Shown here one piece after another: positions 10,790 to 22,243 of a stretch of 64,000 nucleotides of DNA. Below the pieces are notes generated by a model, which was given only the letters and a program-made list of their open reading frames with translations, was not told where the DNA came from and made no database searches. Positions within the stretch are counted from its first letter, which is position 1. Every line of letters starts with the position of its first letter. The stretch covers positions 744,001-808,000 of the forward strand of contig JAGKQI010000054.1 in NCBI GenBank assembly GCA_018806915.1. The letters run 5' to 3'. The DNA is from Phytophthora colocasiae (lineage: Eukaryota; Oomycota; Peronosporomycetes; Peronosporales; Peronosporaceae). A program made the translations under genes and the position numbers.

Positions 10790-10847
10790 GGTGGAGATTC
10801 AACAGCTCAAGGCGCAGAGCACGAAGGACGGACTCACGTTCTCCACC
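10790..10847. repeat. 8-bp inverted repeat (GGTGGAGA / TCTCCACC) around a flipped 42-bp bZIP exon piece
   Basis: GGTGGAGA at 10790-10797 touches the hAT end at 10789. Its reverse complement TCTCCACC is at 10840-10847. The bZIP frame on the minus strand is open down to this second copy. The next bZIP codons, reading IQQLKAQ, are found on the plus strand at 10798-10839. The arrangement fits one inversion of the hAT element plus 42 bp of exon after an insertion that had duplicated 8 bp. Confidence 0.7.
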
Positions 10848-11125
10848 TGTAGTTGTCGAGTCTCATTTTCGAGAGTGATCCGATATGCCTCTTTCTTGGC
10901 TTGATATCTTCTCTGGTAAACGCTCTGGCGAGTTTGACTCCTGGCTTTCGTCCTCTTTGTGTGACCAGTAGCGAGTTGAGTTTCAAACCCTGGATCCACG
11001 TCTACGCTCGAGTACTCCTTCGTCTTCTTTTCCCTAGTTGGAACGAGATTGCTGAAATATGTTGCCGGTTCATGAGAGCGACACGGCAGCTCGTCCAGGG
11101 TATCTTCTACGAGATACCGCCTAGG
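10798..11125 (-). pseudogene. bZIP-like transcription factor gene, main surviving exon portion
   Basis: The reverse strand reads open from the LINE junction at 11125 to about 10840. The encoded region contains a basic segment RQSVYQRRYQAKKEAY directly followed by a heptad-type zipper start, TLENETRQLQVE. Oomycete bZIP proteins often have this type of basic region plus zipper. The frame joins exactly to a 60-base start piece at 38144-38203 if the LINE between them is removed. It continues into a flipped 42-bp piece (10798-10839) that adds IQQLKAQSTKDG. Downstream of the hAT element the continuation is unclear. The gene would be a DNA-binding regulator if whole; here it is destroyed by two insertions. 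The bZIP call rests on sequence pattern only. Confidence 0.65.
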
Positions 11126-12077
11126 AGGAGAATAGTTGATTAACTTTTAGCGGACAGTCGTTTTGCAGACCTATGCTACTACGTTATTAACAATTCTAAC
11201 ATCGTGGAATCCCTGTGCGTTGTCTTGGAAGATTTGGAAGCAATTCGGTACGTTCGGGCTCCAAACCCAAACGCGTTGAGTACTCGATTAAGCGCTTCGC
11301 CGTCAATATTCCACTTCGATGAGTGTCGAAACAAGAAATGATAATGGCTTCGAAAGGTAGCCTGTATGTTCGGGATACTTGGCGCCACCGCTTGTGTTTC
11401 GCCGAAGTAAATGTCGTTGCGCAGTCTCCACGTTGCGTGGAACACAATCGCAGTGTGTATTTTCCACAGTATTAACAAGATCTCGTGATATTCTCTCCAG
11501 CTTCTGGCAATATCGCTGTTGGATAGGAAAAGCAGAAGCTTCCACTCCAGCGTGCTTCGAAATGCCACCCGCCATTTACACCAAAGTATTCACCACATTT
11601 CTGCTAGCCTTGGACAACTGAGAAAACAATGTTCCAGCGTTTCAATGGAATCACAACCATCCCGAACACAATTTTGTACTTCCGGATTGCTAATTCGCAT
11701 AAAGAACAGTCTTGATCCGACAATCAGGTCTCCAAAGAATAATCTCAGCATTACATCATGAATGACAGGTACCAGACACCGTCGAAGCCAAAATATCTGA
11801 GTGAGCGTTTGATGCACGCGTCCTCGGGGGCATCCAAGTTGTATGGTGGGATGTTGTTGTAATTCTTCAACAGGCTGTATGACTTTCGTCCAGTCTGTGG
11901 CTTTGAGGTCAGGAAAGAAACGAGACTGTGATCCTTCAGGAGTGTTTGCAGCCACCGCCACCCCTAGAGATGGAGGTGTTGCACAGCTGACTTCTCTTCG
12001 TAGCCCACCTGCTTCCGGATGAGGGAGGACCCGCTGGTATATACTCCGCATTTGATAGTATAATGTGAAAATATCCC

Positions 12078-12950
12078 TGTGACGATACCAATCCCAATAG
12101 GGTCTCATTCTGCTTCACTCTCTTGCAGGTTGAGTGGCGTCCAGTACTGCGCTGGGTGGTCTCGCCGGGTTCTTGTATATCGTGCACAACTTCAACGTCA
12201 ACAACACTCGTCGGGCCCAGCTCACCTGCGCCGGAACGTCTCCGTCCCTATTTGAATTCAACTCAATCAATGCAATCCAAAGAATGCGACTCGTTCTCTA
12301 TCTTGCGCCTAAACCGGTCGTCCGTCCAAACAATTGCTTACACCAACAACTGCCCTTGGATCCCGTACTAAACGTTGAGGAATCTCAACTAATGACCCGT
12401 TCCCGGTGGCCCGTCGTTGGCTCGGTCACTCACTCGTCTAGCACCGCCCAAAGCTTCAGTTGTAGTCTAGTCAACCGCTCGTCCGCACTACCCGTCCAGT
12501 CGCCGTCCAGAGTCTCACTTGCACTCCGTTCGTCGAAGTCGTTCGTCACTCGTGCTCCACCCGGCAAGTTTTGGAGTATCGTCTCTCTCTCTCGAGCTCC
12601 ACCTGGCCAGTTTTGAAGTGCCCGTTGTGGCAACTCCGCGTTTTGTCGTCGTAGTACACTCGCTTGCGCCCCACTTGGCAAGTTTCGAAGTGAGGTCTCC
12701 GTCCAGCCGTCTCAATCGGCTACTTCGCTCTTCGCTCACTGCTTTAGCACCCTGCACACCCATGAGCCAGCTGCTCTCCTGAGTCGCAGTTGTTCCAAGA
12801 TCGCTCCACTTCGTGGACCGCTCGCACTTCAACGTCGTTCTCACGTCGATCTTCCTCATCGAACCGTCGGTTTGCACGTCCAGCATCCACATCACGCCGC
12901 ACGCCATTAACCGCCATCGACTCGTCCATCAATAGGCTTGTCCTATTACA
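12078..12950 (-). repeat. LTR of Gypsy A, left copy (3' LTR in element orientation)
   Basis: 873 bp, TG...CA ends. Next to it, 12951-13074 is 124 bp of Gypsy A internal sequence, including a purine-rich tract GGAGAAGG on the minus strand beside the LTR, up to the element B junction. Confidence 0.92.
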
Positions 12951-13074
12951 CGCCTTCTCCAACCTCAGAGTCTTCCACGACTCTGCCGGCCTGAAAGAGC
13001 TGCTCATGCTCTCGCAGTGAGACCCACATCTGTTCATCGTTGGCATCGTCCGGTTCGCTCGTTCGTTGCTCGGT

Positions 13075-14678
13075 TGTGACGAGGTGGGTGAACACTTTCC
13101 GGACTTTCTGAAAGAAAAACCCGGTCGCCCAGAACGTATAGCTGGTGGCCAGTCCGATTCTGGAAGGAAACTTCCAGATGACACTTGAGAACTGGGGTCA
13201 GTCTCTACCTTCCGGGATCCAAATGGGTATCCGGAAGGCGGAGTTGGCGTGTGACCTTGTGGTTATCCTCCTTGGTGTCGTTTGTCTTCGAGTATCCGAA
13301 GGGTATCACCAGGTGAGTTACTTTCAGGTGTGATCAGATCCAAAGATCCAAAGTACCAAAAGTACTTCCAAATGCAGTTGGTTTTCTGGAAGGCAAAAGA
13401 CTATTAGCAGAGTCCTCTTCCAACAGTTAACCAATACAATACAGAGAGTTAATATGCAAAACACGCAGCCGCTCTTATTCTTTGTGGCCCTCGAGCGGTG
13501 GGCACTCCCAATGCCAGTCGACGGGGTCTACTTCCGGAACACTGACTCAGTTCCGGGACCCTAACAAGCGCACCACTTCCGGATAACCACTTGGTTTCCG
13601 GAAGACAATATCCAAGATCAGGATATCCAGATGCCTGTATATCCAAATATCCAAAATCCAAATGCAATCTAGACTAGGAATCCAGATGCAAACGTCCAAT
13701 CACACAGTAGTTAATTCAATACAGTTCCAAGGGGCCAACTACTAACAACCTCCCAAAACGCAGTTATAATATGAAATGTGAATCCGGAATCCGGATTCCA
13801 ACTGGAATATGAAATAGGAAGATCCCTTCCGGATGCGCCGCCGGATCACTTACCCAACTTGGTCTCGAACCTTTGGTGGAGAGTCCCGCGGCGATGTACG
13901 CAGTCGACGCGGCCGTACGCTGGCTCAGCTAACTCGAAGCCCTCTGACAAGAGGCTGGTCCGCAGTGCTTTGCAGTATCTTCCAGGAAAACCTTCCAGAA
14001 GACCACTTGCGCCCTTGGTGGCAAATTGAACTCTCTGTTATTTATATACAAGTCTTCTGCTAAAGATTCTGCTAACATCTTGTTTTCACTATAGGAAGCG
14101 CACACTCATCAGGAGGCGCGTGTCTCTGGCACGGAACCCCGAAGAATTCCGGCTGGTGCCGAACACATCCTGGTCGGTCGTCTTGGTCGGTCGGTCTTGA
14201 CTTGGCTTGAGTATACTCCGAACCTCAATGTCCATACTGGGTACAAATCAGGCAGGGTCCGGACGCCCTTAATCATCTGGATTCCCGATCCTTGGAATCC
14301 GGAAGTCCTCAGTTCAGCACTGGAAGCATGTATCCGGAATACACTTGGTCTGTGTATGGGCGACTGGATTCTTGAGCCCTTAGCCCTGACTGGAATGGCA
14401 TCCAGATTCCCGAAATCTGGATCTGGATTCCGGAAGTACGCACCAGGAATTCACTTGGGCACCACATGGTGGACTTGATTCCTGAATAGTGGACTCCGAT
14501 CATGGTCGGGCATCCGGATTCTGGAAGTCCGGATTCCGGAAGTCCTAAAGCAATAAGGTGAAAATGTGCTCCACAGCTCAGTCCCAGGTACTCGATGCCT
14601 CAGCCAATCACCTCTCGACATATTGGGTGGCTCTGGGAGGCGGTGTCCAGATAGAAAATTTGAATCCACAGCTTCACA
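13075..14678 (-). repeat. LTR of element B, left copy (3' LTR)
   Basis: 1604 bp, nearly identical to 24500-26098 and 26713-28314. Preceded by Gypsy A sequence ending TTGCTCGGT. The adjoining inner sequence on the minus strand is purine-rich (ACGAGAGGGACGG), a plausible polypurine tract. Confidence 0.9.
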
Positions 14679-15156
14679 ACCGTCCCTCTCGTCAGGAGCT
14701 GTCATTGAGGAATTTACCTCCGAGCTTGACAGGTCCTTATGAGACGAAGCGTGGGCAAGTCGTCCAGATCACTGGACCACCGCAGACATCCAGATCACAA
14801 TCCCGCAATTCACAACGGCACTTGTCGTCGAGTCGCGTTTCCGGATTCCATACATCCAAATGCCCATCACGAAAATGTCGAACGGTCCGGTTTCAGGCGT
14901 CCCACACTGTATCCAGGTTCTACCCACCCGGGTCTCACGTATCCGGGTTCACCCTATCCGGGTTCAGGAAGTCCCAAATCACTACACTGGGTCACATTCC
15001 ATCCATCAATTGGCTGACGTGGCTTCTTTTCTGCGTCCGGTCCCAAGCGCCCCGGTCCCATCGCACGTCCAAACGGCAAGTATCATTCAGTCGGTCCGCA
15101 CACATTTCACAATTTCAAGGCTCCAGATCACCCAAGCGTTTCCGCACGATCATATC

Positions 15157-17980
15157 ATGTCAGCAGACGCTCCTTCAACGTTCACGGCGCCTCCACCAGG
15201 CAACACCTCGGTTGAGGGCGACACTGGTGACGCTGGCAGCCACCATGGTGACACGGCAGTGACAGGGGGTCCAGATAGCGTTGTTGATGAGGGGAGACAT
15301 GGTGCTGAGGGCACGGAGACTTGCCCGCCCGCAGGTGGAGGCGGAGGCGTCCCTGAGGACGATGATGAGCCACTCAATCGAGTCTACCCGAAGTTCGTCA
15401 CGCACAAGAGTGCGGAGGAGTTCGGGCTGTCCGAGGGCATCGCGTTCGGAAGTGAATCTTCGCGTCCCATCTACTTCAAGACTCCTCCATCCCACGAGCG
15501 CGACGACAACTTGCAAGTGGTCGGTGTTCCAGCTTCAACAGTGCATCGTGATGGCAACAGTTTTCTTCGGAACGGCTATGGCGGTTTGGAAGTCCTGATG
15601 CATTCTGAGAAGCTGTCCACCAGGGAAATGGCAGTGCTACACGACTTCTGCGCCGGTCATCTGGACCTTCGGAATTCATCCTGACACCTCGGCCAGCCTC
15701 GCTTCCGGATGACAAGCTTCACGCACTTCTGGATAGCGTCGCCGTCAAGAGGGATATCGCCAGCCTTGTTTCGGAGTACGACCCTGAGAATCTCGCGCAG
15801 CGCGTCTTTGGAACCGTCTCTGCTCTTCGGAAAGTCATCCAAAAGTGCATCCAGACGCAGTCACTGCTCGAAGATCAGGATCCGGATCTCGTCAATGTCG
15901 GCAGGGTCCACGATGAGCTCGCCGAGCTCCGTCGGGACTACCAGTTGGTAACAAGTCATCTGGATCTTCGACACGTGGAAGCTGTTTCTGAGAAAGAAGA
16001 GGCTCTCCAGAACGCCCGCGCAACATCAAGCACCTGATGGAGGAGCATGACCGCGACAAGAGGGGTCTCCGGAAGCAGGTCGAAGATCTCGCGAAGCGTT
16101 TGGATGATGCCCGGATGCAGAATCGCCTTCTGGAACACCGCATCCAGAAACTGGCGTTTAATGCTGTCGACGTCATGAACTTCCTTGGCGCCGGCGAAGG
16201 ACAGTCGACTGTCACTGTGAACTGGCAACGGCTTCTGGAACTCCTGAAGCACTTTCAGAACGGCACAACTGTTCCTTCGGAATGGCGTACAGTCATCTGT
16301 GTCATCGCCACGGATGACCCAGGACACACTTCGGCCCCTTTCGTCGAACTGCATCCCTCTCAGGGAAGTGATGACGGTGATGCCAAGGAGGGCGATTCGT
16401 CGTCGTATCTGGATCTGAGTCGTGGTTCTTCTGGCGCATCTGCATCCGGAAATCCAAGTTCCAAGTCCTCTTCCAAGCGCAAGCGTTTCAGTTCTGGATT
16501 CAAGTCTTCGAGGAAAGTCCCAAGGGCTCCCGACGTGATTCAGGCTCGTCCTTCTGAGTGGATTAAACATTCGGATGACGACTGTCGGAGTGACAAATAT
16601 CCTCTAGTCTGGACGGAGAGGCAAGCTCGAGAGTCCTTGACGGACTACCTAGTTGTCTGGAGTGACTTGCGTCTGGATCTTCAGAAGCTCATGATGTCTG
16701 GTGTCAAGTATATCAGGGCTCTGGAATGGATTCGTGAAGACCGTGCAGTTCACATGGCTTTCCAGTTGAAACCTCTCGTGGAGATGCTCACTCGGATGAT
16801 GTTCTGGAACAAGTTGGATGACATTCCGTGGACCAAGTACGTCCGGCGTCGGTACTTCCAGATGGCTGAAGGCGTTCTCGATGGACTTCAGGATGAAGGT
16901 ACCGAGCCAGAGTACTGGGGACCTCTTGTAGATGGAGAAGACGACGTCGAAGATCCGGATCCGGAAGCCTTGGTTACGGAAACGGTGGATGACAAGACAG
17001 TGGATGAAGACTTCATTCCAGATGAGACAGAGGTGGTGCATCCAGATGATGATCAGGGCCACTCAAGTTCCTCTCGCCGTGATCCTGACGTTCAGTCTCC
17101 GAAATCCAAGCGTCGTCGTTCCAATCGCTCTCCCAAGCCAGCATCCAGGGGCTATCGTGCACATGACCGGTCAACCTCCTATCTGGCTGCCAAAGACTTT
17201 GGGAACCTGACAAGACTCGACAAGCAGACCATCGAGAATCCGACCGAGGGAGTGGCATCTTGGCTCCACTACGGAGTTCGCATGAAGAAGGGAGATCCGA
17301 CGTCCACAGCGACCACTCAGACTCTCGGGTTTCCGGATTCCGCTCCCAACAGGTTTGATTTCGACCTTCTGAAAGAGCGCTTCGTGATCCGGGCGTCCGA
17401 GCTTCCTCCGCTTCTGGATGAACGTCCATAAGAACACGCATACAGTTGTCAGCCTCGGGATCTACTCTTCCATAAGCGCAGCGATCTGGATGCGAACGCC
17501 TTGGAGGCTCTTGACACCTGGCTTTCTTTCGTGAGCGGTCATCTCCAGGCCTTCTGGGAAGAAACTCATTGGCTCACGTTCGACACTTCCGAAGCCGTGC
17601 ATCCGAAGCTCGTGCGGATCTACTCCGAGCGATCGAAGCTCCACTCGTCCCTTAGGAAGAAGGCGATCCCGTTGCTCCAGAAGATCTCTTCCAAGCTTCC
17701 AAAATCCATCTGGAATGAGACGTGCGTCTGGAAGTACCCTGCGAAGCTCTGTCACTGGATCCTGATGGATCCAGAACACTTCAAGCCTGGGACTTCGGAA
17801 CCATACTCGCTCAAGGAACAGCTTGGGATTCTGGATGCCATAGAGCCTGCACGTGTTCAGTGGAGCTTCTCCACTTCGGATCAGGATCGCATTGCTCATC
17901 TTCCACCGGAAGTCCAGAGCACCCTGATTCCTGCGGATCAGCGCATCCGGATCGATGCCCTTTGGAACTACGGAAACTAG
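15157..17980 (+). pseudogene. Antisense long ORF of element B, unknown function, broken by two frameshifts and one stop
   Basis: On the strand opposite to Gag, one reading runs from ATG 15157 (MSADAPSTFTAPPP) to a stop ending at 17980, about 940 codons. It shifts frame near 15684 and near 16020, and an in-frame TAA lies at 17429-17431; the reading continues in the same frame after that stop. The N-terminus is Gly/Pro/acid-rich. The middle (encoded around 15900-16180) is heptad-like and could form a coiled coil (EEHDRDKRGLRKQVEDLAKR). Then come a Ser/Lys-rich basic stretch, a compact Trp-rich region and a basic patch KSKRRRSNRSPK. I recognise no family. It is convergent with the chromodomain ORF, with 291 bases between stops. 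Antisense ORFs beside the 3' LTR are known in plant Tat-lineage Gypsy elements; similarity in position does not prove homology. Confidence 0.6.
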
Positions 17981-18271
17981 GAGGCGTAGTTCAGATAGAG
18001 TGAGTCTTCCAATTCTGCATGTTTTCCATACGTAATTCGTCACTAATCACTCGTAATACACCTCACTTCTCCGAAAGTAAGCTTTTGTTCATCTCCTTCA
18101 TATTCATCCTTCTGAAACCCAGGATTCCAAAGTTCCATCATAATCCGAAATCAGTTTCCAATCGTAATCGAATCAAAGTTCAATCGGTAGTCACAGTTCA
18201 GGAATCCCCTTCTCAAAACTTCCCGGATGATAGCATCCGGAAGTCTAGACTTGGGGATGGTCGCCCCCGGC

Positions 18272-19279
18272 TTACATAGCCTGGAACCTCGCTCGCGCCC
18301 TTGCCCCTTGATTAAATTCGTAAAGAAGGGCACCGCAGCTTAACTGTGACACTGGAAGCCATTCCGGATCCGGATAGCCTTTCCATTTGACCAGGTATTC
18401 CCGATTCCTTTTCGACGTCCGAGTACGTTTGGACCATCGAAGATCCAAAATCTTTTCGACTTCGTACTCGTTCTCTTCGGCATCCGGATTCCAACTGTCT
18501 TCCGGAAGCATGACGAGTTGATCCTTCAAGTGTGACAACATATCACTCCCTTCATGCACATACACAGCTGGTTCCAAGGCGAGCTCTTCCACATTCAGAT
18601 GCAGACACCTGACAAACTTCGTTTCCAACTTCAGGACGGCCTTCTTCACAACTTCCAGATTAAATTGCCTTCCTGATTGATCCGTTCCAGAATCCTCTTC
18701 TGCGTCAGGCAAACCGTCTGGAATCTCGTCCCTTGGCACATTCTCATCCATGGAGATCGCATCAAACCACTCGTCACCGTCGGAATCCAGAAAACCATCG
18801 CCTTCTGGAACCTGTTGTCTTCCTGAAGTCTCATTCGAAATTCCCTCCCGATGTTCATTTACAGTCAATATGCTATCAGGATTCTGGAATTCCGAAACGA
18901 CGGCATCTGGAAGTGGCCTTTCACCTTTCTGAATATCCTTCGGGGGATCTTGTAGTCGAACCATGCGGACTTCAGAACCACCCCTGGGAGGTCTCATCAA
19001 AAGTTTCTTGGGCCAGGGATATTCCGGCTTCTGGACACTTGGGGGTTGGGAAGCTTGGATCGCCTGAAGGTATCTCCGTTGACGTAATACTTCCTGATGA
19101 GAATTGGTGTTCTCGTAGATCAGGACTTCCCATTCACGATACCTCCGGAGTCCAGGTCTGACGAACCTTCCAAATGGATAGCATCCGTATTCCACAATCT
19201 GGGCGACCGGGGTGTTTGTGTCGATCCAAACATCCTTATCCGAAATATTTTCCACCTTCACAGCGACCCTTCGCCCCAT
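18272..19279 (-). pseudogene. Element B: post-protease linker and C-terminal chromodomain
   Basis: A 335-residue reading frame. Its first 60 residues (VENISDKDVWIDTNTPVAQI, then PGLRRYREWEVLIYE) resemble the linker found between protease and reverse transcriptase in oomycete Gypsy polyproteins. Instead of RT, an acidic stretch follows. The C-terminus is a chromodomain: YEVEKILDLRWSK, then REYLVKWKGYPDPEWLP. Chromodomains normally sit at the end of integrase and direct insertion to particular chromatin. Here one is joined almost directly to the protease region, as if RT, RNase H and integrase had been deleted. The ATG at 19279 lies inside the preceding frame, so it was probably part of one polyprotein. 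Confidence 0.78.
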
Positions 19280-20133
19280 ATATCAGCTGCGTCACCCAGC
19301 GATCACCTCTGCCAGCCCAGACCACTTCACGTTGCGGATTGCTCTGCCCGTAATTTATCCGGACGACAGCTTGTTCACCTGGTCCAAGTATCAGGGTTTC
19401 CGGACTCCGGACTTCCAAACGTAATCCCTTCTTCTGCTGGTCGAAAGTTCTTCCGGAAAGCATAACGTTTTCTTCATCAGGAAGTTGGACCAGTCCTTCA
19501 CGAATGCACTCCAGCAGAATACATAAAATCCATTCCAAGCAACACGTCAACACCTTCACCAATATTCGCCACCCAAAGTTCCAGAATGTAAACCACATTC
19601 TAACCCAGGGTAAGTTTCACTTCGGTTCGGGCAGTGATGATCGTCGGGACGCCTCCCAATCCGGATACCCGAAGCTGTTTTCCAAAATTCAGCCTGAGTT
19701 TGAGTCTACGCGCAAAATCCAAACTCAGCATGCTCACGGAAGCTCCGGAATCCAGAAGAATGTCTGTCCTGACATTGCTCACTGCACCATGCACCATCGC
19801 AACTCTCTTCGACGTCTCCGAACGGTGTTCTTCCCACCATCCGTAACTTTCACCAGGCTTCAATCTGAATTCCATTGGAGTGTCATCCAGATTGTCAGGA
19901 TTCCAATCATCCGACCTTCCGAAATCATTGTCATCCGGAAGTTTGGAATCTGGAAGGAGAAAGTCGACATCTTGAGTCACAGTCATGCATTGATGGTTAA
20001 CTTGTCGTTTCAACTCTGGACCAACGTACGCTAAGACACACAATTCTGGGGTTTTCTTGAGCCCGGCGCGTTCTGGATCCCCATCCAGCGGGCTTCCTAG
20101 TTTAACGGTTGTTCCCAGAATCTGCATCTCCAT
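19236..20133 (-). pseudogene. Element B: retroviral-type aspartic protease region
   Basis: Two overlapping reverse-strand frames (20133-19600 and 19598-19236) encode a protease-like segment. The catalytic motif is ILLDSGASVSMLS (D-S-G-A), preceded by VHGAVSNVRTD and followed by ARRLKLRLNFGKQLRVSGLGG, a pepsin-type beta-hairpin. A frameshift separates it from the zinc-knuckle frame upstream (about 20120) and another from the linker downstream. The protease would mature the Gag polyprotein inside particles. Confidence 0.75.
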
Positions 20134-20199
20134 CCAGAAGTTTCTTCCGGATAGCAGTCGGTATCAAAGCTCCTTGTTGAACGAGACTCTTGAGATCCC

Positions 20200-22231
20200 G
20201 AAGGGTCTTCAGCTCTTCACAATGTCCATCGTGATACTTGTTGCAGAAATCACACTGACGCATCCGACAGAATCGCACAGGATGGCCCTTCCGATGACAG
20301 CGTTCACACTCGATATCTGCCCAACAATCCTCCTTGACATGTCCGAAATTGCGGCAGTTCTCACATTACCTTGCACTGTAATTCGGATTCCGGAAACCTT
20401 GGCGTCTGGAGTCTTGATGCTCCGAAGATTGTTAGTCACCTTGGCGTCCTGAAGGGGATCGGGACCTCCAGCCTCCCTCTTGAAGAATCTTGAAGACGGT
20501 ATCTGAGAGATCATCCATGGCCGGGAATCCAGAATCTGGATCGCCAGACTTCGTAGTCGCAGATGCTTTCGAGGCTTCCAGAGTCATCTTGTCTTCCTCA
20601 TCCTGAAAACGGACGTGTCGGTCAGGATCTTCAGAGTCAGCGTCACTCTGAGCAGTGTATGCTCTTCCGGATCCGGAACGCTTTGGGCGAAACTTCTCAC
20701 GAGGTACGTTATCCGCCCGGAAATCCCGCTTCGGAGGTGGAGTGTCGTAGTCGTCTTCCAAATTCAGTTCTTCATGTTGCTTCAGGACGTACTCGACATC
20801 TTCCAAACTCCGAAGGCGTTGACCTTGGAAGGTAGTCCGGAGTCTGGAATCCAGAAGCTTCTTGGTGAAGGCTTTCAGATGCTGCTCACGGAGCTTGGTC
20901 GATCCGTCGATCCGGATACCGGCTCTATCAGCCACCTTGTTCAGGCGGTAATAGAAATCCAAAGGCGTCTCATGCTTCTTCTGAACCATCGTATAGTACC
21001 TTTCCGCATCCGAAGTCCTCGCCTTACAGTAGCGCTCCTTGAAAGCCTTCAGGAGTCTTTTCCAGTTGCGACGGACCTTCGGATCCAGATTCGCTCTCCA
21101 GTTCTGGACGGCCGGAGACAACTTGAGCTTCATCTCGTAGATTTTCACGTTATCGGCCCAGCCACCCTGAACGGAGATACTCTGGAAGCGTTCCAGCCAG
21201 CGCATCCGAGTGGCCAGCGCCGCCTTCTCATTGAAGTCTTCCAAAGTGCTTGCATTCACGAATGGCTTGAACATGTATGTCATCGTCCCTCCGGACTTGG
21301 TCGTCGTCACCGCAGGGGTCTTGTCTTCGAACGAACTGCTATCCGAACTTCCGGAATCCGAAGAGCTACTTGATTCGGAACTTGGATCCGAAGAACTTGG
21401 ATATCCTGAAGGGGATTTACTTCTGGAAGTTCCACCCTTCTCACGCTTGGACGTTGAACCCCGCTTCGACGATCCAGACTCCTTGGACGAACGCTTCTTC
21501 GAGCCATCCTCACCTGAACGCTTCCGGATACCCCGGCTCTCGCTTCCAGACGCCTCTCTTCTTCTGGATGTCGATTCCTTCTTCACCACGAGCGCCTGGG
21601 GTGTCGAGGACTTGGCCATTTGAGCTCTAGGGGTCTTGGATTCACGAGTGACCAGTTGGAGAGCTGCCTCAAGCTGTGCGGCAAAGGCTTCATCTGGATT
21701 CCCAACATCTGTTTTACGAGAACTCAGATGGGATGCACCTCGGGATGCGTTACTGGATACTGGGTACAGAGTCGGATGATGGGACGCACCTGATTCCTGA
21801 GAATCATGATTACGCCCATCTGTCTCAGCTGCAACAGGGGCCTTGGCAGCCACCGATTTCAGGTCGCGAACTTGGGTAGCCAAAAACTTCTGGACAGCCC
21901 TCGCTGCTTCTCCTTCCTTCTTCCGCGCAGACTCCGAGGCTTCGAGTTCTTGCTGAAGCTCCTTCACCTTCGCGCTCTTGGAGGAGCTCGACTTGGCGGC
22001 GGAACCTCGAACTGCTTCCGGGTGCCGCTTGTGAGATTGGTGTCCGGATGACCGAACCTCCAGATTCTTGACTGTCAAGCGTGAATCCTCGTCAGAGACC
22101 AGATCTGGGATCGCTTCCTTCTTCTGGAAGAGTCTTTGAAACTTGGAATCCAGAAGGCGTTCAAGCTTCGCATCCAGATCGCCTGACATCCTCTCCAGCG
22201 CAGACCCTTGCTGATCTTCCATCCTGGCCAT
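20200..22231 (-). pseudogene. Element B: Gag with retrotransposon capsid and two CCHC zinc knuckles
   Basis: The frame 22231-20432 encodes 599 residues. The N-terminus has a coiled-coil-like stretch (LERMSGDLDAKLERLLDSKF). The middle is Ser/Lys/Arg-rich. The C-terminal 250 residues hold the Retrotrans_gag capsid region (NWRANLDPKVRRNWKRLLKA, then FYYRLNKVADRAGI). Downstream, in another frame, lie two zinc knuckles at about 20290-20365: CENCRNFGHVKEDC and CERCHRKGHPVRFC. A TAA precedes the first knuckle, and the frame change shows damage. Gag forms the particle and packages RNA. ORF1 upstream ends in the same frame, only one stop codon and four sense codons away, so both may once have been one protein. 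Confidence 0.8.
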
Positions 22232-22243
22232 GACCTTCTGAAG

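Noticed and set aside
9253..10797. Simple hAT insertion with an 8-bp direct target duplication
   Set aside because: TCCACACA on the left and GGTGGAGA on the right do not match; the inverted copy at 10840 fits an inversion instead.
12430..12907. ORFs repeated in the Gypsy A LTRs
   Set aside because: LTR sequence; the repetition follows LTR copies, and no domain or codon pattern supports coding.
13145..14478. Short ORFs repeated at 13145, 24570 and 26783 as a possible gene family
   Set aside because: They sit inside the LTR of element B and repeat only because the LTR repeats.
20615..21630. Long plus-strand ORFs (up to 252 residues) opposite the Gag of element B
   Set aside because: The minus strand carries recognisable capsid and zinc-knuckle motifs. 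The plus frames are compositional shadows without domains.
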